A stretch of 64,000 bases of DNA from Sinomicrobium kalidii (GCF_021183825.1 NZ_CP089211.1:372001-436000), one strand, 5' to 3'. Positions 1 to 9,997 are shown, numbered from the stretch's first letter. Notes: generated by a model not told the origin, from the letters alone. Program-made: numbers and translations.

Positions 1-1
1 T

Positions 2-1111
2 CTGACCTCAAGTCCTTATTACGGAAACCGGGCCAATAACAAGGTCGAAGTAAAACTGGAGTTCAACGGGACAAAAGAGCAAAACTGGGCACTTCTTGGT
101 GAGGACATGTCCATTTCATATACCAACCTTGCCCCGGGAAAATATATTTTTACAGCCCGTAAAAAAACGGGGTTCGGTTCAGACTATGTATATAGCCAAC
201 TTTCCTTTTTTATTCCGTTTCCTTTTTACCAGACCTCCTGGTTTAAATTCAGTGTCATTATCTGTTTACTGCTGCTTACCCATCTGGGTGTAAGGCTCCG
301 GTTACAATACATTAAAAATAAAAACGTGCTCCTGAAGGACAGCATCAATGAACACACACGCCAACTAAACGATACCATAACAGCATTGAGAAAGACCAAA
401 GACAATCTGAGCAAACAGAATGAGAGTCAAAAGAAACTAATTGCCACCATTACTCACGATATTAAAAATCCCCTGGGATATATCGCTTATGTCAGCCAGC
501 AGACCTATCACCTGTTCGAAGGCAGGGACAAGAACATGAAAGACCATCTGAAATCCATTTACACCTCTTCCAACCAGTTATCCGAGTTGGTCACCAATTT
601 ACTCGACTATGCCAAGGTATATGACAGTCCGGTAAACAACAAACCCCGGATTTTCAACATACACCGTTTAACGGAACAAAAAATGGCCCTTTTTAAAAAC
701 CTTGCGGAATCGCAACGGACCCGGATCATAAATTCCATTCCGCCCCATCTCGAAATTATACTGAACAAGGCGTTTGTTTCCATCATTATACACAACCTCA
801 TGGACAATGCCGTAAAAAATACCTTTAACGGCGTCATAACCGTAGACTGTGTTGTCAAAAGCCGGCAGATCGTCATTTCCGTGCGGGACACAGGAAAGGG
901 CATGCCCCGGGAAGTCCTGCAATACTACCGGTCTTACCAGTTAAATATCGACGACGAAACCTATAAAAAGAAACACAAAGGAATGGGTATAAAGATCATA
1001 TCGGAACTGTTGATCATTATGCGGGGAAGACTTGAGATTCAAAGCAGACCGGGCAAAGGAACACATATCAAAATAATATTTGACACCCCCGCTTATAACG
1101 ATTTTTCATAA
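2..1111 (+). CDS. Sensor histidine kinase, Y_Y_Y type (3' part; N-terminus outside window)
   Basis: The frame is open to the left edge, so only the C-terminal ~369 residues are seen. The first ~70 residues resemble the Y_Y_Y domain (strand-rich, ending near the motif GKYIFTARKK) that follows beta-propeller repeats in periplasmic ligand-sensing kinases of Bacteroidota. A membrane segment follows at about 235-290 nt, then a short coiled linker. The H-box is HDIKNP, with the phospho-accepting His near nt 457. The HATPase_c domain shows the N-box (NLMDNAVKNT), G1 (DTGKGMP) and G2 (KGMGIKI). The protein ends directly after the ATPase domain, so no receiver or AraC output domain is fused. The stop overlaps the tail of the convergent response regulator by 19 bp. 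An ATG at 107 is internal, not the start. The kinase assignment is firm; the ligand is unknown. Confidence 0.9.
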   Translation: MTSSPYYGNRANNKVEVKLEFNGTKEQNWALLGEDMSISYTNLAPGKYIFTARKKTGFGSDYVYSQLSFFIPFPFYQTSWFKFSVIICLLLLTHLGVRLRLQYIKNKNVLLKDSINEHTRQLNDTITALRKTKDNLSKQNESQKKLIATITHDIKNPLGYIAYVSQQTYHLFEGRDKNMKDHLKSIYTSSNQLSELVTNLLDYAKVYDSPVNNKPRIFNIHRLTEQKMALFKNLAESQRTRIINSIPPHLEIILNKAFVSIIIHNLMDNAVKNTFNGVITVDCVVKSRQIVISVRDTGKGMPREVLQYYRSYQLNIDDETYKKKHKGMGIKIISELLIIMRGRLEIQSRPGKGTHIKIIFDTPAYNDFS

Positions 1112-1722
1112 ATATTAAATAAGGAGATGAGGGAAGCTACATTACTGACCTGGAGTTTTCCAAAAATCCTGTGCTTATAGGTACTTACGGTAGTGGTACT
1201 CAAATTGAGACTGTCGGCTATTTCTATGTTGCCCTCGCCTTTGACCAGCAATCTTGCCACTTCCATTTCCCGGCCGGACAACACATCCAGTTTATTCAGC
1301 GGACTATTGCTAAGCACAGAATCGGTGATCTGATCTCTTATGGTATTGCTTATATATTTTTTGTTTTTTATGATGGTGTGTATGGCCCTCTGCATCTCTT
1401 CTTCCGAACTCAATTTGTTGAGATATCCATCGGCTCCGGCATGTATATACCTGAGTGCAAACTTATTCTCATTAAGTCCCGAAAAAACCAGCACTTTCGT
1501 TTCCGGGGCCTTTACCTTGATGTAACCAAGCAGTTCCAGACTGCTGCCTTTCGGGAAGTGCACATCCAGGATCAGTAAGTCAAAAAACTGATTGTTGATA
1601 CAACTAAACGCTTTGGAAATGGTCTCAGCCTGGAAAACAGAGACATTGGTCAATATTTTATTCAGAATAATAAGAACGCCCTGTCTTACGACAAAGTGAT
1701 CGTCAACAAGTAAAATTTTCAT
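1093..1722 (-). CDS. NarL/LuxR-family response regulator
   Basis: A 209-residue protein with an N-terminal receiver domain (acidic pocket D8/D9, phospho-acceptor D53 in LLILDVHFP, conserved Lys near 103 after DGYLN). A LuxR-type helix-turn-helix follows at about 147-200 (LSGREMEVARLLVKG, then TVSTYKHRI). This is the usual DNA-binding output partner of a sensor kinase. It is encoded convergently with the kinase at the left edge, and the two coding ends overlap by 19 bp. Whether they are cognate cannot be read from the sequence, because kinase and regulator pairs are usually co-directional. The ATG start is followed directly by the canonical beta-1 strand (KILLVDDH), so the start is secure. About 200 bp without features separates it from the next minus-strand gene. 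Confidence 0.9.
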   Translation of the reverse strand: MKILLVDDHFVVRQGVLIILNKILTNVSVFQAETISKAFSCINNQFFDLLILDVHFPKGSSLELLGYIKVKAPETKVLVFSGLNENKFALRYIHAGADGYLNKLSSEEEMQRAIHTIIKNKKYISNTIRDQITDSVLSNSPLNKLDVLSGREMEVARLLVKGEGNIEIADSLNLSTTTVSTYKHRIFGKLQVSNVASLISLFNIYEKSL

Positions 1723-1921
1723 TTTTAAGGGTAGGTTTAGGGGTTGAACCTATGTATGTTGTAATTTGAGATTTTATATTGGTATTATATCTCTAAAAGC
1801 GATATTTTAGCAATACAAATCTACTAATTATTTTGTTTCAACCTCTTTAAATCCCATATTGAGAATATAAATATAAAAACTAAACCTTGTTTCTTTATTT
1901 TATCCCCCGCCTTTAACCCTA

Positions 1922-4177
1922 TTACTCCATGCCATTATTTTCCAAAAGGTAATCTGTGATCAGGGTATATAAATGCCGCTGTGTATTCGCTCCCTCGTAA
2001 ATCCCGTGGGAACGGTTGGGATAAGACATCATACGGAATTGCTTGTTATGCCGTATGAGTTCGTTGACCAGGTATTCCATGTTCTGATAATGCACATTGT
2101 CGTCTCCTGTTCCGTGGATGATCAACAAGTTGCCTTCCAGGTTTTTTGCATGGGTAACGGGAGAGCCTTCGATAAAATCCTCCCTGTTTTCCTGCGGTAA
2201 CCCCATATAGCGCTCCTGGTAGACATTATCGTAAAAAAGCTGATTGGCCACGGCGGCTACGGCCACCCCGGTCTTATAAATTCCGGGATACCGGAACATC
2301 AGGTTCAGTGTCATTGAACCGCCGCCGCTCCAGCCCCATACGGAAACCCTTTCTTTATCGATAAAATCCCATTTCAGCACCTCTTTTGCCGCGAGGGCCT
2401 GGTCGTTGGTATTCAGTACCCCTACTTTCCCGTAAATACTCTTGCGCCACGCACTGCCTTTAAGCGAAGGTGTACCGCGGTTGTCCATATTTACAATTAC
2501 AAAACCTTTCTGTGCCAGGAATATATCGTACAGACCGATCCAGGTGTCCGTGGCCATTTGTTTCCACGGCTCCCCGTAGACATGGAAAATGACCGGGTAT
2601 TTTTTTGAAGGGTCAAAATCCGACGGTTTTGTGATCCTGCCATCCACTTCCACACCTTCCGGAGTGTTGACCTTAAAAAATTCTACGGAAGGAAATTCCA
2701 GTGTTTTTAACTTATTTTTCAGCTTATTGTTAGCTACCAGTGTACTTGTGGTCTTGTGCCCTGGTAAACCGATAAGTCTGGTGGTAAGCGGAGTTTCGGT
2801 ATCGGTATGGTTATGGATCGCGTATTTCCCGTTGGGTGAAATATTGTACGTATTCACACCGCTGAAAGATTCGGGAGTCAACCGTTTCATTTTTCCCCTG
2901 CCGTTAAGGGGCACACTGTATAAATACCGCTGTGTGGGATCATCAGGTGAAGCGCTGAAATAAATATCTTTTCCGGTAATGGCATAATATGCAGCTACGT
3001 CAAAATTACCGGGGGTGAGCAGGGTTTGTGCTCCGCTGTTGATATCTATCCTGTAAATATGGCGCCATCCGTCGGTTTCGGTCATTCGCAGTAATGCCGA
3101 ATTATTGTCGGTAAGCAGAAAATCATTATTTCCCCATTGGCCGGACGACAGGTCGGGATACCTTAAATCCACCCAGGTATCCTCGGTTTCGGCATATATT
3201 TTTTTCAACCTTCCGGACGAGGGCCTGTAGGTATAAATATTGAGCTCGTTCTGCTTCCGGTTTAATTGCTGAACCAGCAAAAGGTCGTCGTTCACCCACT
3301 GCATGGCCGGCAGATAATGCTGTACGGCATCTCCGGGTACGGGAATCCAGGTGATTTTCCCGGAATTGACATCGACCACACCGACTTTAGCCGATGAAGG
3401 GTCATAACCTGCTTTCGGATATTGCAACGGAACAGGTTTTGAATAGACCGAATCCGTATTGTTGATCATATAAAATGTCCCGATCTCAGAGGCATCCAGT
3501 TGCCAGAAAGCTATCTTTCCGGCATCCGGGCTCCAGCTAAACCCGTCGCGCATCCCGAATTCTTCTTCGTATACCCAGTCAAAGGTGCCGTTAATGATGT
3601 CACCATTGCCATCTTCGGTAAGCTGCGTTACTTTACCGGTAGTAAAATCCTCCTTATAGATATTAAAATCGTGAACATAAGCTACAAAGGCGTTATCATC
3701 CGAAAATTTTGCGAACATCAACGAAGATGCGGGAAACTCCTTTCCTATCTGTTGTAATTTGCCGCTGTCAAAATCATACACCCAGTAATCCCCCCTGGTA
3801 TTGGAACGCCAGACCCTGCCGGAATTGGTAAAGATCAATACTTTTGTTTCGTCCGGACTCAGGGTAAAATCTTCTATCCGCAAGGCCTTATCCCTGCCTT
3901 TCGGGGTTATTTTATCGGCAGACAGGTACACACTCTTCCTGTTGTTCCTGCTGACATACCTGATAAGCTGGTCTTCCCCTTCACCGGAAGGTTCAATAGT
4001 CACAAAAGCATCGCCGTCCTCCACCCAGAAGACAGGTCGTTGCCTGTCTACACGAAATTCCGAAGAATTATAGATACGGTCTATGGTGAGTAGTGAATCG
4101 GTTTGCTGTGCACACAGCAATGCCGTTCCCGCCATGGAGAAGGCAAAAAGAAGGATGTATATTTTACTCATCTTCAA
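1922..4177 (-). CDS. Dipeptidyl peptidase IV (S9B family serine peptidase)
   Basis: A 751-residue exported prolyl peptidase that releases X-Pro or X-Ala dipeptides from peptide N-termini. The Sec signal peptide is residues 1-23 (hydrophobic core, then LLCAQ). An eight-bladed DPP4 beta-propeller occupies about 40-500. It includes WVYEEEF near 201-207, the Glu pair that binds the substrate amino terminus. The C-terminal alpha/beta hydrolase domain carries the triad: Ser617 in GWSGGG, Asp692/693 in HGTGDDN, and His724 in SHGIYEG. The length matches the family. It starts 13 bp after the stop of the Xaa-Pro aminopeptidase gene, so the two are probably co-transcribed and act on proline-containing peptides in sequence. 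The protein is likely periplasmic. The assignment is firm. Confidence 0.95.
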   Translation of the reverse strand: MKMSKIYILLFAFSMAGTALLCAQQTDSLLTIDRIYNSSEFRVDRQRPVFWVEDGDAFVTIEPSGEGEDQLIRYVSRNNRKSVYLSADKITPKGRDKALRIEDFTLSPDETKVLIFTNSGRVWRSNTRGDYWVYDFDSGKLQQIGKEFPASSLMFAKFSDDNAFVAYVHDFNIYKEDFTTGKVTQLTEDGNGDIINGTFDWVYEEEFGMRDGFSWSPDAGKIAFWQLDASEIGTFYMINNTDSVYSKPVPLQYPKAGYDPSSAKVGVVDVNSGKITWIPVPGDAVQHYLPAMQWVNDDLLLVQQLNRKQNELNIYTYRPSSGRLKKIYAETEDTWVDLRYPDLSSGQWGNNDFLLTDNNSALLRMTETDGWRHIYRIDINSGAQTLLTPGNFDVAAYYAITGKDIYFSASPDDPTQRYLYSVPLNGRGKMKRLTPESFSGVNTYNISPNGKYAIHNHTDTETPLTTRLIGLPGHKTTSTLVANNKLKNKLKTLEFPSVEFFKVNTPEGVEVDGRITKPSDFDPSKKYPVIFHVYGEPWKQMATDTWIGLYDIFLAQKGFVIVNMDNRGTPSLKGSAWRKSIYGKVGVLNTNDQALAAKEVLKWDFIDKERVSVWGWSGGGSMTLNLMFRYPGIYKTGVAVAAVANQLFYDNVYQERYMGLPQENREDFIEGSPVTHAKNLEGNLLIIHGTGDDNVHYQNMEYLVNELIRHNKQFRMMSYPNRSHGIYEGANTQRHLYTLITDYLLENNGME

Positions 4178-4190
4178 AAGGATATTCGGT

Positions 4191-5582
4191 TTACAGGTTT
4201 TTAAGTTCTTCTATCGCTTCGGGGGTCTTGGCCAGCGGTTCTCCCAGAAGCCGGCTGCCGGATTCCGTAATCAGGAGGTCTTCCTCCACCCGGACACCTC
4301 CGAAACTTTTAAATTTTTCCACTTCGTCGTAGTTTACAAAATCGGTGTATTTTTTCTGCGACCTCCAGGAATCGATCAGAAACGGGTTGAAGTAAATCCC
4401 GGGTTCTACCGTAAGCACATATCCCGGTTCCAGCGCCTTGCCCAGTCTAAGGGATTTAAGGCCGAACGCCGTACTTTTCTTCAAATCTTCCGTATACCCC
4501 ACATACTCTTCACCCAGGTTTTCCATATCGTGCACGTCCATGCCCATCATATGTCCCAGTCCGCACTGAAAAAACAGGGTGTGGGCCCCTGCGGCAACGG
4601 CTTCTTCGGTATTTCCTTTCATCAGTCCCATCTCCTTGAGTCCTTCCGTAAGCCTGGTACAGGCCAGCAGGTGGATATCCTTAAACCGGACCCCGGGCTT
4701 TAAAGCTTCGATAGCCGAATTATGTGCGTTTAAAACAATATTGTAAACCTGCTTCTGTAACGGGGAAAAACTTTTTCCCGCCGGAAACGTCCGGGTCATG
4801 TCCCCGGCATAGTTCATCGCGGTTTCGGCACCGCAATCACATAAAATAATATCGCCTTCCTCTATCACGGCCTGAGTGGCATGGTTGTGCAGGTACTGGC
4901 CGTTTTTGGTAAGGATTATGGGAAAGGAAATATTTCCTCCGCCTCCTATGGCAATAGCCTGCAGATCTCCCGCAATTTCTTTCTCCGTTTTTCCCGGAAT
5001 GGCGTTTTTTATGGCATAAGTATGCATTTTTGCGGTAATGTTTACCGCCTTGTGGAGTTCTTCGATCTCTTCGGGGGATTTTACGGAACGCTGTTTGGCC
5101 ACGGCCCTTATAAAAGCTTCCGATTTATTACTTTCGACTTGCCCCACGGGCATATCCAGTAAATTACTCAGCTGAATCGCAGTTTCCCCCCGGTATGGCG
5201 GAAGGTAATGTATTGTGTTGCCCTTTTGTTTTTGTTGCTTTATGAAAGCGGAAAGCTCCTTAAACGGTTTTACAGCAGTAATACCCGACCTTTCGGCAAA
5301 TTCAGAAAGAGGTGCTACGGCACCTGTCCATACCATTTCTTCGGGGGTGGGATCGTCACCGAACAGGATCTCCCGGTCATTTTCAATATCGATGACAAAA
5401 TAAATATCGGGAATATTGTTTATTCCGGTATAATATAAAAAACTACTGTCCTGCCGGAAAGGGTACCAGTTGTCTTTGTAGTTCATACTGCTCTCCCCGT
5501 TGCCGGGGAACAATAAAATACCTTGTTTAACTTCTTTTTTTAATTGCTGCCTTCTGGCGGTATATGTTGTACTTGAAAACAT
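4191..5582 (-). CDS. pepP: Xaa-Pro aminopeptidase (M24B)
   Basis: A 463-residue dimetal aminopeptidase that removes an N-terminal residue preceding proline. An aminopeptidase-P N-terminal domain covers about 1-140 and the pita-bread M24 domain about 170-445. The metal ligands are visible: Asp249 (CDCGAE), Asp261 (AGDMTRTF), His344 (GLGHMMG), Glu393 (TVEPGIYF) and Glu433 or 434 (RVEEDLL). No signal peptide is present, so it is probably cytoplasmic and trims peptides after import. It lies immediately upstream of the DPP IV gene on the same strand (13-bp gap), a sensible pairing for proline-rich peptide degradation. The start ATG gives the expected N-terminus (MFSSTTYTARRQQL). Confidence 0.95.
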   Translation of the reverse strand: MFSSTTYTARRQQLKKEVKQGILLFPGNGESSMNYKDNWYPFRQDSSFLYYTGINNIPDIYFVIDIENDREILFGDDPTPEEMVWTGAVAPLSEFAERSGITAVKPFKELSAFIKQQKQKGNTIHYLPPYRGETAIQLSNLLDMPVGQVESNKSEAFIRAVAKQRSVKSPEEIEELHKAVNITAKMHTYAIKNAIPGKTEKEIAGDLQAIAIGGGGNISFPIILTKNGQYLHNHATQAVIEEGDIILCDCGAETAMNYAGDMTRTFPAGKSFSPLQKQVYNIVLNAHNSAIEALKPGVRFKDIHLLACTRLTEGLKEMGLMKGNTEEAVAAGAHTLFFQCGLGHMMGMDVHDMENLGEEYVGYTEDLKKSTAFGLKSLRLGKALEPGYVLTVEPGIYFNPFLIDSWRSQKKYTDFVNYDEVEKFKSFGGVRVEEDLLITESGSRLLGEPLAKTPEAIEELKNL

Positions 5583-5743
5583 TAAAACTGTAATTTTAAA
5601 AATTATTTGTTTGTTTATTTTTACGGACCGATGACGGGGGACATTTCATATTGCTTTTTATAATTTGTAAATGCCGAATATTGAACCGTAGAATCTGAAG
5701 TGTTATGAATCATGGCTCTTAAAACCTCATCATCGGGTATTTG

Positions 5744-7429
5744 TCATTTATTATTCCCCGGCATGGTTTTTACTTCCTTCACATCGATGTAATACATTTT
5801 TTCGATAGCTTCTGGGCGGAACAAAAGGCGCTGTTCCGCATTCACTTTTACACTTTGCCATTCCCTGCCGGGGATAATCCGGATGTCTGCTTTTTCACTG
5901 TGTAAAGACAAAGGTAAATTAAAACCGTCAATACAATCGGTCCACTTATAAAATACCTTGTTGTTCTTATTATCCGTATAAATATTCAGTCCGGGAATTT
6001 GTGTGGTGGTCAGGTATTGTGCAAATACTTTCGAATAATCATAACCCGCCTTTTCCGAAATGTACTGCAATACCCGGTTGCCGTCTACCGTTTGGTGGTA
6101 GAAGATTTTATTGAGTCCGGCCAGGATATCCCTGAACAGTTGGTCGTTGTTAATGCTGTGCCGTATGGTATGCAGCATATTGCCTCCCTTGGCGTACATG
6201 TCCCCGCTGCCCTTCGCATTAACCCCGTAAGGGGGAATGATGGGCCTGTCGTTCCTTATGCCCTGCCTTATTCCGTAATTGTACCGGTTGCCGGCTTCCT
6301 TACCGAACATCGACTCTACAAAAAGAGTTTCGCTGTAATTGGTAAAGCTCTCATGGAGGTACATATCGGCAAGGTCGTTGCTCGTGATGTTATTGCCAAA
6401 CCATTCGTGCCCGCTTTCGTGGACCACTATAAAATCCCATTTCATCCCGAGTCCGGTACCCGAGTCGTCCCGCCCGCGATATCCGGGTTTGTAGTGATTG
6501 CCGTACGCTATGGCCGACTGATGTTCCATTCCCGTATGTTCCGTCTCCACCAGTTTATAACCGTCTTCATAAAACGGGTAAGGGCCAAACCAGTATTCAA
6601 AACTGTCCAACATGTTATGTACTTCGGCAGGCAGATAGTTCTTCGCTTTTTCCAGGTTATAGTCCAGCACCCAGTAGCTTAAGTCCAGTTCTCCCTTTTT
6701 CCCCGGATAAGTTTCGTTAAAGTTGACGTAATGCCCAATATACGGAATGACATTATAGTTATTGATCGGGTTTTTCACTTCCCATTTATACGAAGTTTTT
6801 CCGTTGGCATATTGCTTCCTTTCCGTCAACCTTCCGTTAGCCACGGCTGTTAAATCAGCGGGAACGACCATGGTAAGGGATACCCCCTGATCCGGTTCAT
6901 CGCTCTGGTGATCTTTGTTCGGATACCAAACCGACGCCCCCAGCCCCTGGCAGGTAACCGTCATCCACGGCCGGTTGAGAGAGTCCCTGGTAAAGGTCCA
7001 TCCGCCATCCCAGGGGGCACGTACAGCCTCACGGGGTTTACCGTGGTAAAAGACCGTTACGGTGTTTACCGAATTTACTGGCTGCGGCTGCGTCTTTACA
7101 TGCCATGCATTTCCTTCTCTGGTAAAGGAAAGCCTTTGACTCTCGTTATAAATAATACTATCTATCCGAAGAGGTTCCTGCAGATCGATCTGCATCACAT
7201 CGGGGTGTTGTTCTTTTACCGTGTTGTACGTTATGATATTTTTTCCCTGTATGCGCTTTTTGTGAAAATCGGGGATTACGGTAATGTCATACCGTTGTAC
7301 GTCCCACCAGCCCCTTTCGGTATTCAGGGTACCCCTCAGGCTATCGGCTCGGGTAAACGTTTCTTCATGTTCCTGGGCCATGCCGTGGAACGTAATCAGC
7401 AGGAAAATCATAAAATACTTTGTCCTCAT
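5744..7429 (-). CDS. M1 family metallopeptidase (aminopeptidase N-like), exported
   Basis: A 561-residue gluzincin. The signal peptide is residues 1-18 (ends HGMAQ). An N-terminal beta-saddle domain covers about 40-235. The catalytic domain has the zinc motif H337-E338-x-x-H341 and third ligand Glu360 exactly 18 residues later (YLHESF). The exopeptidase motif appears as GMEHQ (residues 300-304), a variant of the canonical GAMEN. The C-terminal part is short; the ARM-repeat domain of larger M1 enzymes is missing, as in the compact M1 peptidases common in Bacteroidota. It stands on the same strand as the neighbouring peptidase genes but with 161 bp before pepP, so its transcription may be separate. 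Confidence 0.92.
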   Translation of the reverse strand: MRTKYFMIFLLITFHGMAQEHEETFTRADSLRGTLNTERGWWDVQRYDITVIPDFHKKRIQGKNIITYNTVKEQHPDVMQIDLQEPLRIDSIIYNESQRLSFTREGNAWHVKTQPQPVNSVNTVTVFYHGKPREAVRAPWDGGWTFTRDSLNRPWMTVTCQGLGASVWYPNKDHQSDEPDQGVSLTMVVPADLTAVANGRLTERKQYANGKTSYKWEVKNPINNYNVIPYIGHYVNFNETYPGKKGELDLSYWVLDYNLEKAKNYLPAEVHNMLDSFEYWFGPYPFYEDGYKLVETEHTGMEHQSAIAYGNHYKPGYRGRDDSGTGLGMKWDFIVVHESGHEWFGNNITSNDLADMYLHESFTNYSETLFVESMFGKEAGNRYNYGIRQGIRNDRPIIPPYGVNAKGSGDMYAKGGNMLHTIRHSINNDQLFRDILAGLNKIFYHQTVDGNRVLQYISEKAGYDYSKVFAQYLTTTQIPGLNIYTDNKNNKVFYKWTDCIDGFNLPLSLHSEKADIRIIPGREWQSVKVNAEQRLLFRPEAIEKMYYIDVKEVKTMPGNNK

Positions 7430-7460
7430 TATTTATGCATTAATTTAGTGATACTCCGGT

Positions 7461-9713
7461 TCAGTATATTTTGTCCCACGAAGGCGGGGTTACTCCCTGC
7501 AGTTTTTTTACAAAGAAGTCCTTTCTTTTCCTGTTCCCGTAGGTTCCCCCTGAGGAGTGGGACATGCCGGGGATCACCACCAGTTCAAAGTCTTTCCCCG
7601 CTTTTATCAGGGCATCGGCAAACTGCATGGTCGAAGCGGGGTCTACATTATCGTCCACCTCCCCTACGATCAACAATAAATCCCCGTTCATTTTTCCGGC
7701 GTTTTCGGTATTGGAACAGGCGGCGTAATGCGGACCGACGGGATATCCCATCCACTGCTCATTCCACCATATTTTGTCCATACGGTTGTCGTGGCATCCG
7801 CAGGAAGCAACCGCAGCCTTATAGAAATCAGAATTAAACACTACTGCTGCCCCTGCGTTCTGTCCGCCGGCAGACGTCCCGTGAATCCCTACCTTATTCG
7901 TGTTCATGTACGGGTATTTCCGGGCTGCTGCCTTTATCCACAGCTTCCTGTCGGGAAAACCGGCATCCTTCAGGTTCTTCCAGCACACATTGTGAAACGC
8001 CTTCGAGCGGTTGGATGTTCCCATACCGTCTATCTGCACCACAATAAAGCCCAACTCTGCGAGATCGGACATTCCGCGGTAAAGGGTTTGAAAACTCTTG
8101 GGTACAAAAGAATCATGCGGACCTGCGTAAATGTATTCAATTACCGGATAATCCTTTTCCGGATCAAACGTGGTGGGGCGTACTATAACTCCCCAGATAT
8201 CCGTTTTGCCGTCCCGGCCCCTGGCGGTAAATACTTCCGGCATTTTCCATCCCGTGGCCAGCAGTTCCGAAATATCCGCTTTTTGTAAATTCAGGACTTT
8301 CTTTCGGGTTGCCGCACTTTTTAAGACAGCTACCGGCGGTGCATCAACCCGGGAATACCGATCGATATAATACTTGTGATTCGCTGAAAAAGTAACCTTG
8401 TGGTTTCCGTTTTCCCGGGTAAACCGGACAAGGTTCCCGCCATCGAAATCCACCCGGAAATAATGCAGTAAATAAGGGTCCTGATCCTTATCCAGTCCGC
8501 CGGCGGTGAAATAGACCTGCCGCTTTTCTTCATCAACCTCAATAACGTCCCTTACCGGCCATTTTCCTCCGGTGATCCGGTTTTTCACCTTTCCGGTCTC
8601 CGCATCATACAAATACAGATGGTTCCAGCCGTCGCGTTCGGAAGCCCAGATGATCTCCTTATCGTTCCCGGTATCGTACCTGAACTTCTTGCCGCTGTAG
8701 TCTATAAAAGTCGGACTGGTTTCATTGACAATAACGCTTACTTTCCCCGTACGGGCATCTACCGATAAAACGCGATATACCTGGTGCCCCCGCTGGTTGT
8801 ATTCAAAAGTAAAGGCGCTGTTGTCTTTCTTCCATTTAAAACCGGATACGCTGTATTGCCGGTCGAAGAGATCAGTATCTATAACCGTATGTTTTTTTGA
8901 GTCCACATCAAATAATTGCGGACTACGAAAAGGTAACTGGTCCCCCGGTTTGAGGTAATCGCGCGATTCCAGTTCCGGCTGAAACTGTTCATCGGGCCTG
9001 GACCGTACGAAATAAATCTTATGATCTTCCCCGGGACGGACTTTGTACGCCAGTATTTTTTTACTGTCGGGCGACCAATGTATATAAGAGGAATAAAAAA
9101 AACCCGCAGAGCCATCAAAACTCAGTTGCGTTTCTGTTTTGGTTTCGGGGTTTCTGATGTAAAGGTTGTGATTCCTTATAAAGGCCACCCGGGAGCTATC
9201 CGGCGAAATTACCGGGCCGTTCCCGGATTCGTCAAAACGGTTTCCCCAATATCTCCTTTTTCCTTTTTCCTTCTTTTCAAGTGTCCGTAACACTTTGATC
9301 CCGTAATTATCCAGGTTACATGCAACCTTCAAACTATCGGTTTGAAACACCAAAGTGTCTTGTTTAAAGTGAAGGTGATCCATATCCAGTTGGTGGGCAT
9401 CCACATTCTTTTCGAGCAATTTGGCCAATTCCGAAGCCAGTTTTTCGTGGTCAAAAGCTTTTTGTTGTGATACGTTCCGGGTTGAGACCAGGAGATATTC
9501 TATACCCTGCTTTGTATTGTTTTTATACCAGCAGAGGCTGTCGCCCTGCCAGTGAAAGACATCCGGTGTGTTATAAACCTTGTTTTTGAATAAGGTATCT
9601 ACGGCGGCAGATCTTTTATATTCCGCTACGGTACCCTGAGCGTGCAAAGCACTAAAAAGCAGCAAATAAAGGCCGGCTAGAAATAAGGTTTTCATCACAG
9701 TATTTTTGCTCAT
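7461..9713 (-). CDS. S9 family prolyl oligopeptidase / DPP IV-like peptidase, exported
   Basis: About 750 residues from the ATG at 9713; a second ATG at 9695 gives MKTLFLAGLYLL, equally good as a signal peptide start. The frame extends further up to a TTG at 9785, but that places 24 extra residues before the signal peptide and is unlikely. A DPP IV-type beta-propeller is followed by a peptidase_S9 domain with the nucleophile in HGTSAGGQ, an acidic residue in GEVDDNVD and His in GMSHSSGG. The catalytic surroundings differ from the first DPP IV gene (GTSAGG rather than GWSGGG), so this is a distinct subfamily and not a recent duplicate. It is 31 bp upstream of the M1 gene and likely co-transcribed with it. 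Confidence 0.9.
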   Translation of the reverse strand: MSKNTVMKTLFLAGLYLLLFSALHAQGTVAEYKRSAAVDTLFKNKVYNTPDVFHWQGDSLCWYKNNTKQGIEYLLVSTRNVSQQKAFDHEKLASELAKLLEKNVDAHQLDMDHLHFKQDTLVFQTDSLKVACNLDNYGIKVLRTLEKKEKGKRRYWGNRFDESGNGPVISPDSSRVAFIRNHNLYIRNPETKTETQLSFDGSAGFFYSSYIHWSPDSKKILAYKVRPGEDHKIYFVRSRPDEQFQPELESRDYLKPGDQLPFRSPQLFDVDSKKHTVIDTDLFDRQYSVSGFKWKKDNSAFTFEYNQRGHQVYRVLSVDARTGKVSVIVNETSPTFIDYSGKKFRYDTGNDKEIIWASERDGWNHLYLYDAETGKVKNRITGGKWPVRDVIEVDEEKRQVYFTAGGLDKDQDPYLLHYFRVDFDGGNLVRFTRENGNHKVTFSANHKYYIDRYSRVDAPPVAVLKSAATRKKVLNLQKADISELLATGWKMPEVFTARGRDGKTDIWGVIVRPTTFDPEKDYPVIEYIYAGPHDSFVPKSFQTLYRGMSDLAELGFIVVQIDGMGTSNRSKAFHNVCWKNLKDAGFPDRKLWIKAAARKYPYMNTNKVGIHGTSAGGQNAGAAVVFNSDFYKAAVASCGCHDNRMDKIWWNEQWMGYPVGPHYAACSNTENAGKMNGDLLLIVGEVDDNVDPASTMQFADALIKAGKDFELVVIPGMSHSSGGTYGNRKRKDFFVKKLQGVTPPSWDKIY

Positions 9714-9928
9714 AAACCTATAAATAATTGGCAGGTCTCCGTGAATGTATATTAGCAAAAGCTGATACTTTATTAACATGAACAACAGGGAAAATGTAAA
9801 AATAATGTGGTTTTAATACGATTTTGGTGTTTTGGAAGCGAACAAAATTAAAGAATTGCCCGAAACCGTGTATTGCAAAGATTAAAAAGACAATTCCCTT
9901 TTAAGGGTTTTTTAAAAGTTTACCGTAA

Positions 9929-9997
9929 TAAATTTGGGTATACCCGAAATATTTTTAACATAATCCTGTTGGTTTCACATCTCTATCGGGTATACTC
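9929..9997 (+). promoter_or_regulatory. Candidate promoter with paired GGGTATAC palindromes
   Basis: TAAATTTG at 9929-9936 fits the Bacteroidota -7 element TAnnTTTG; no clear TTG lies at the usual -33 distance. Overlapping its end is the perfect palindrome GGGTATACCC (9936-9945). A near copy, GGGTATACTC, follows at 9988-9997. Two matching sites 52 bp apart suggest a regulator-binding region. The only gene downstream is the decayed LytTR regulator, so the site may be a leftover. Confidence 0.35.

Noticed and set aside
6908..7837. Plus-strand open frames opposite the peptidase genes (309 and 227 codons at 5999-6682)
   Set aside because: They are antisense to well-supported genes with catalytic motifs and have no domain character themselves.
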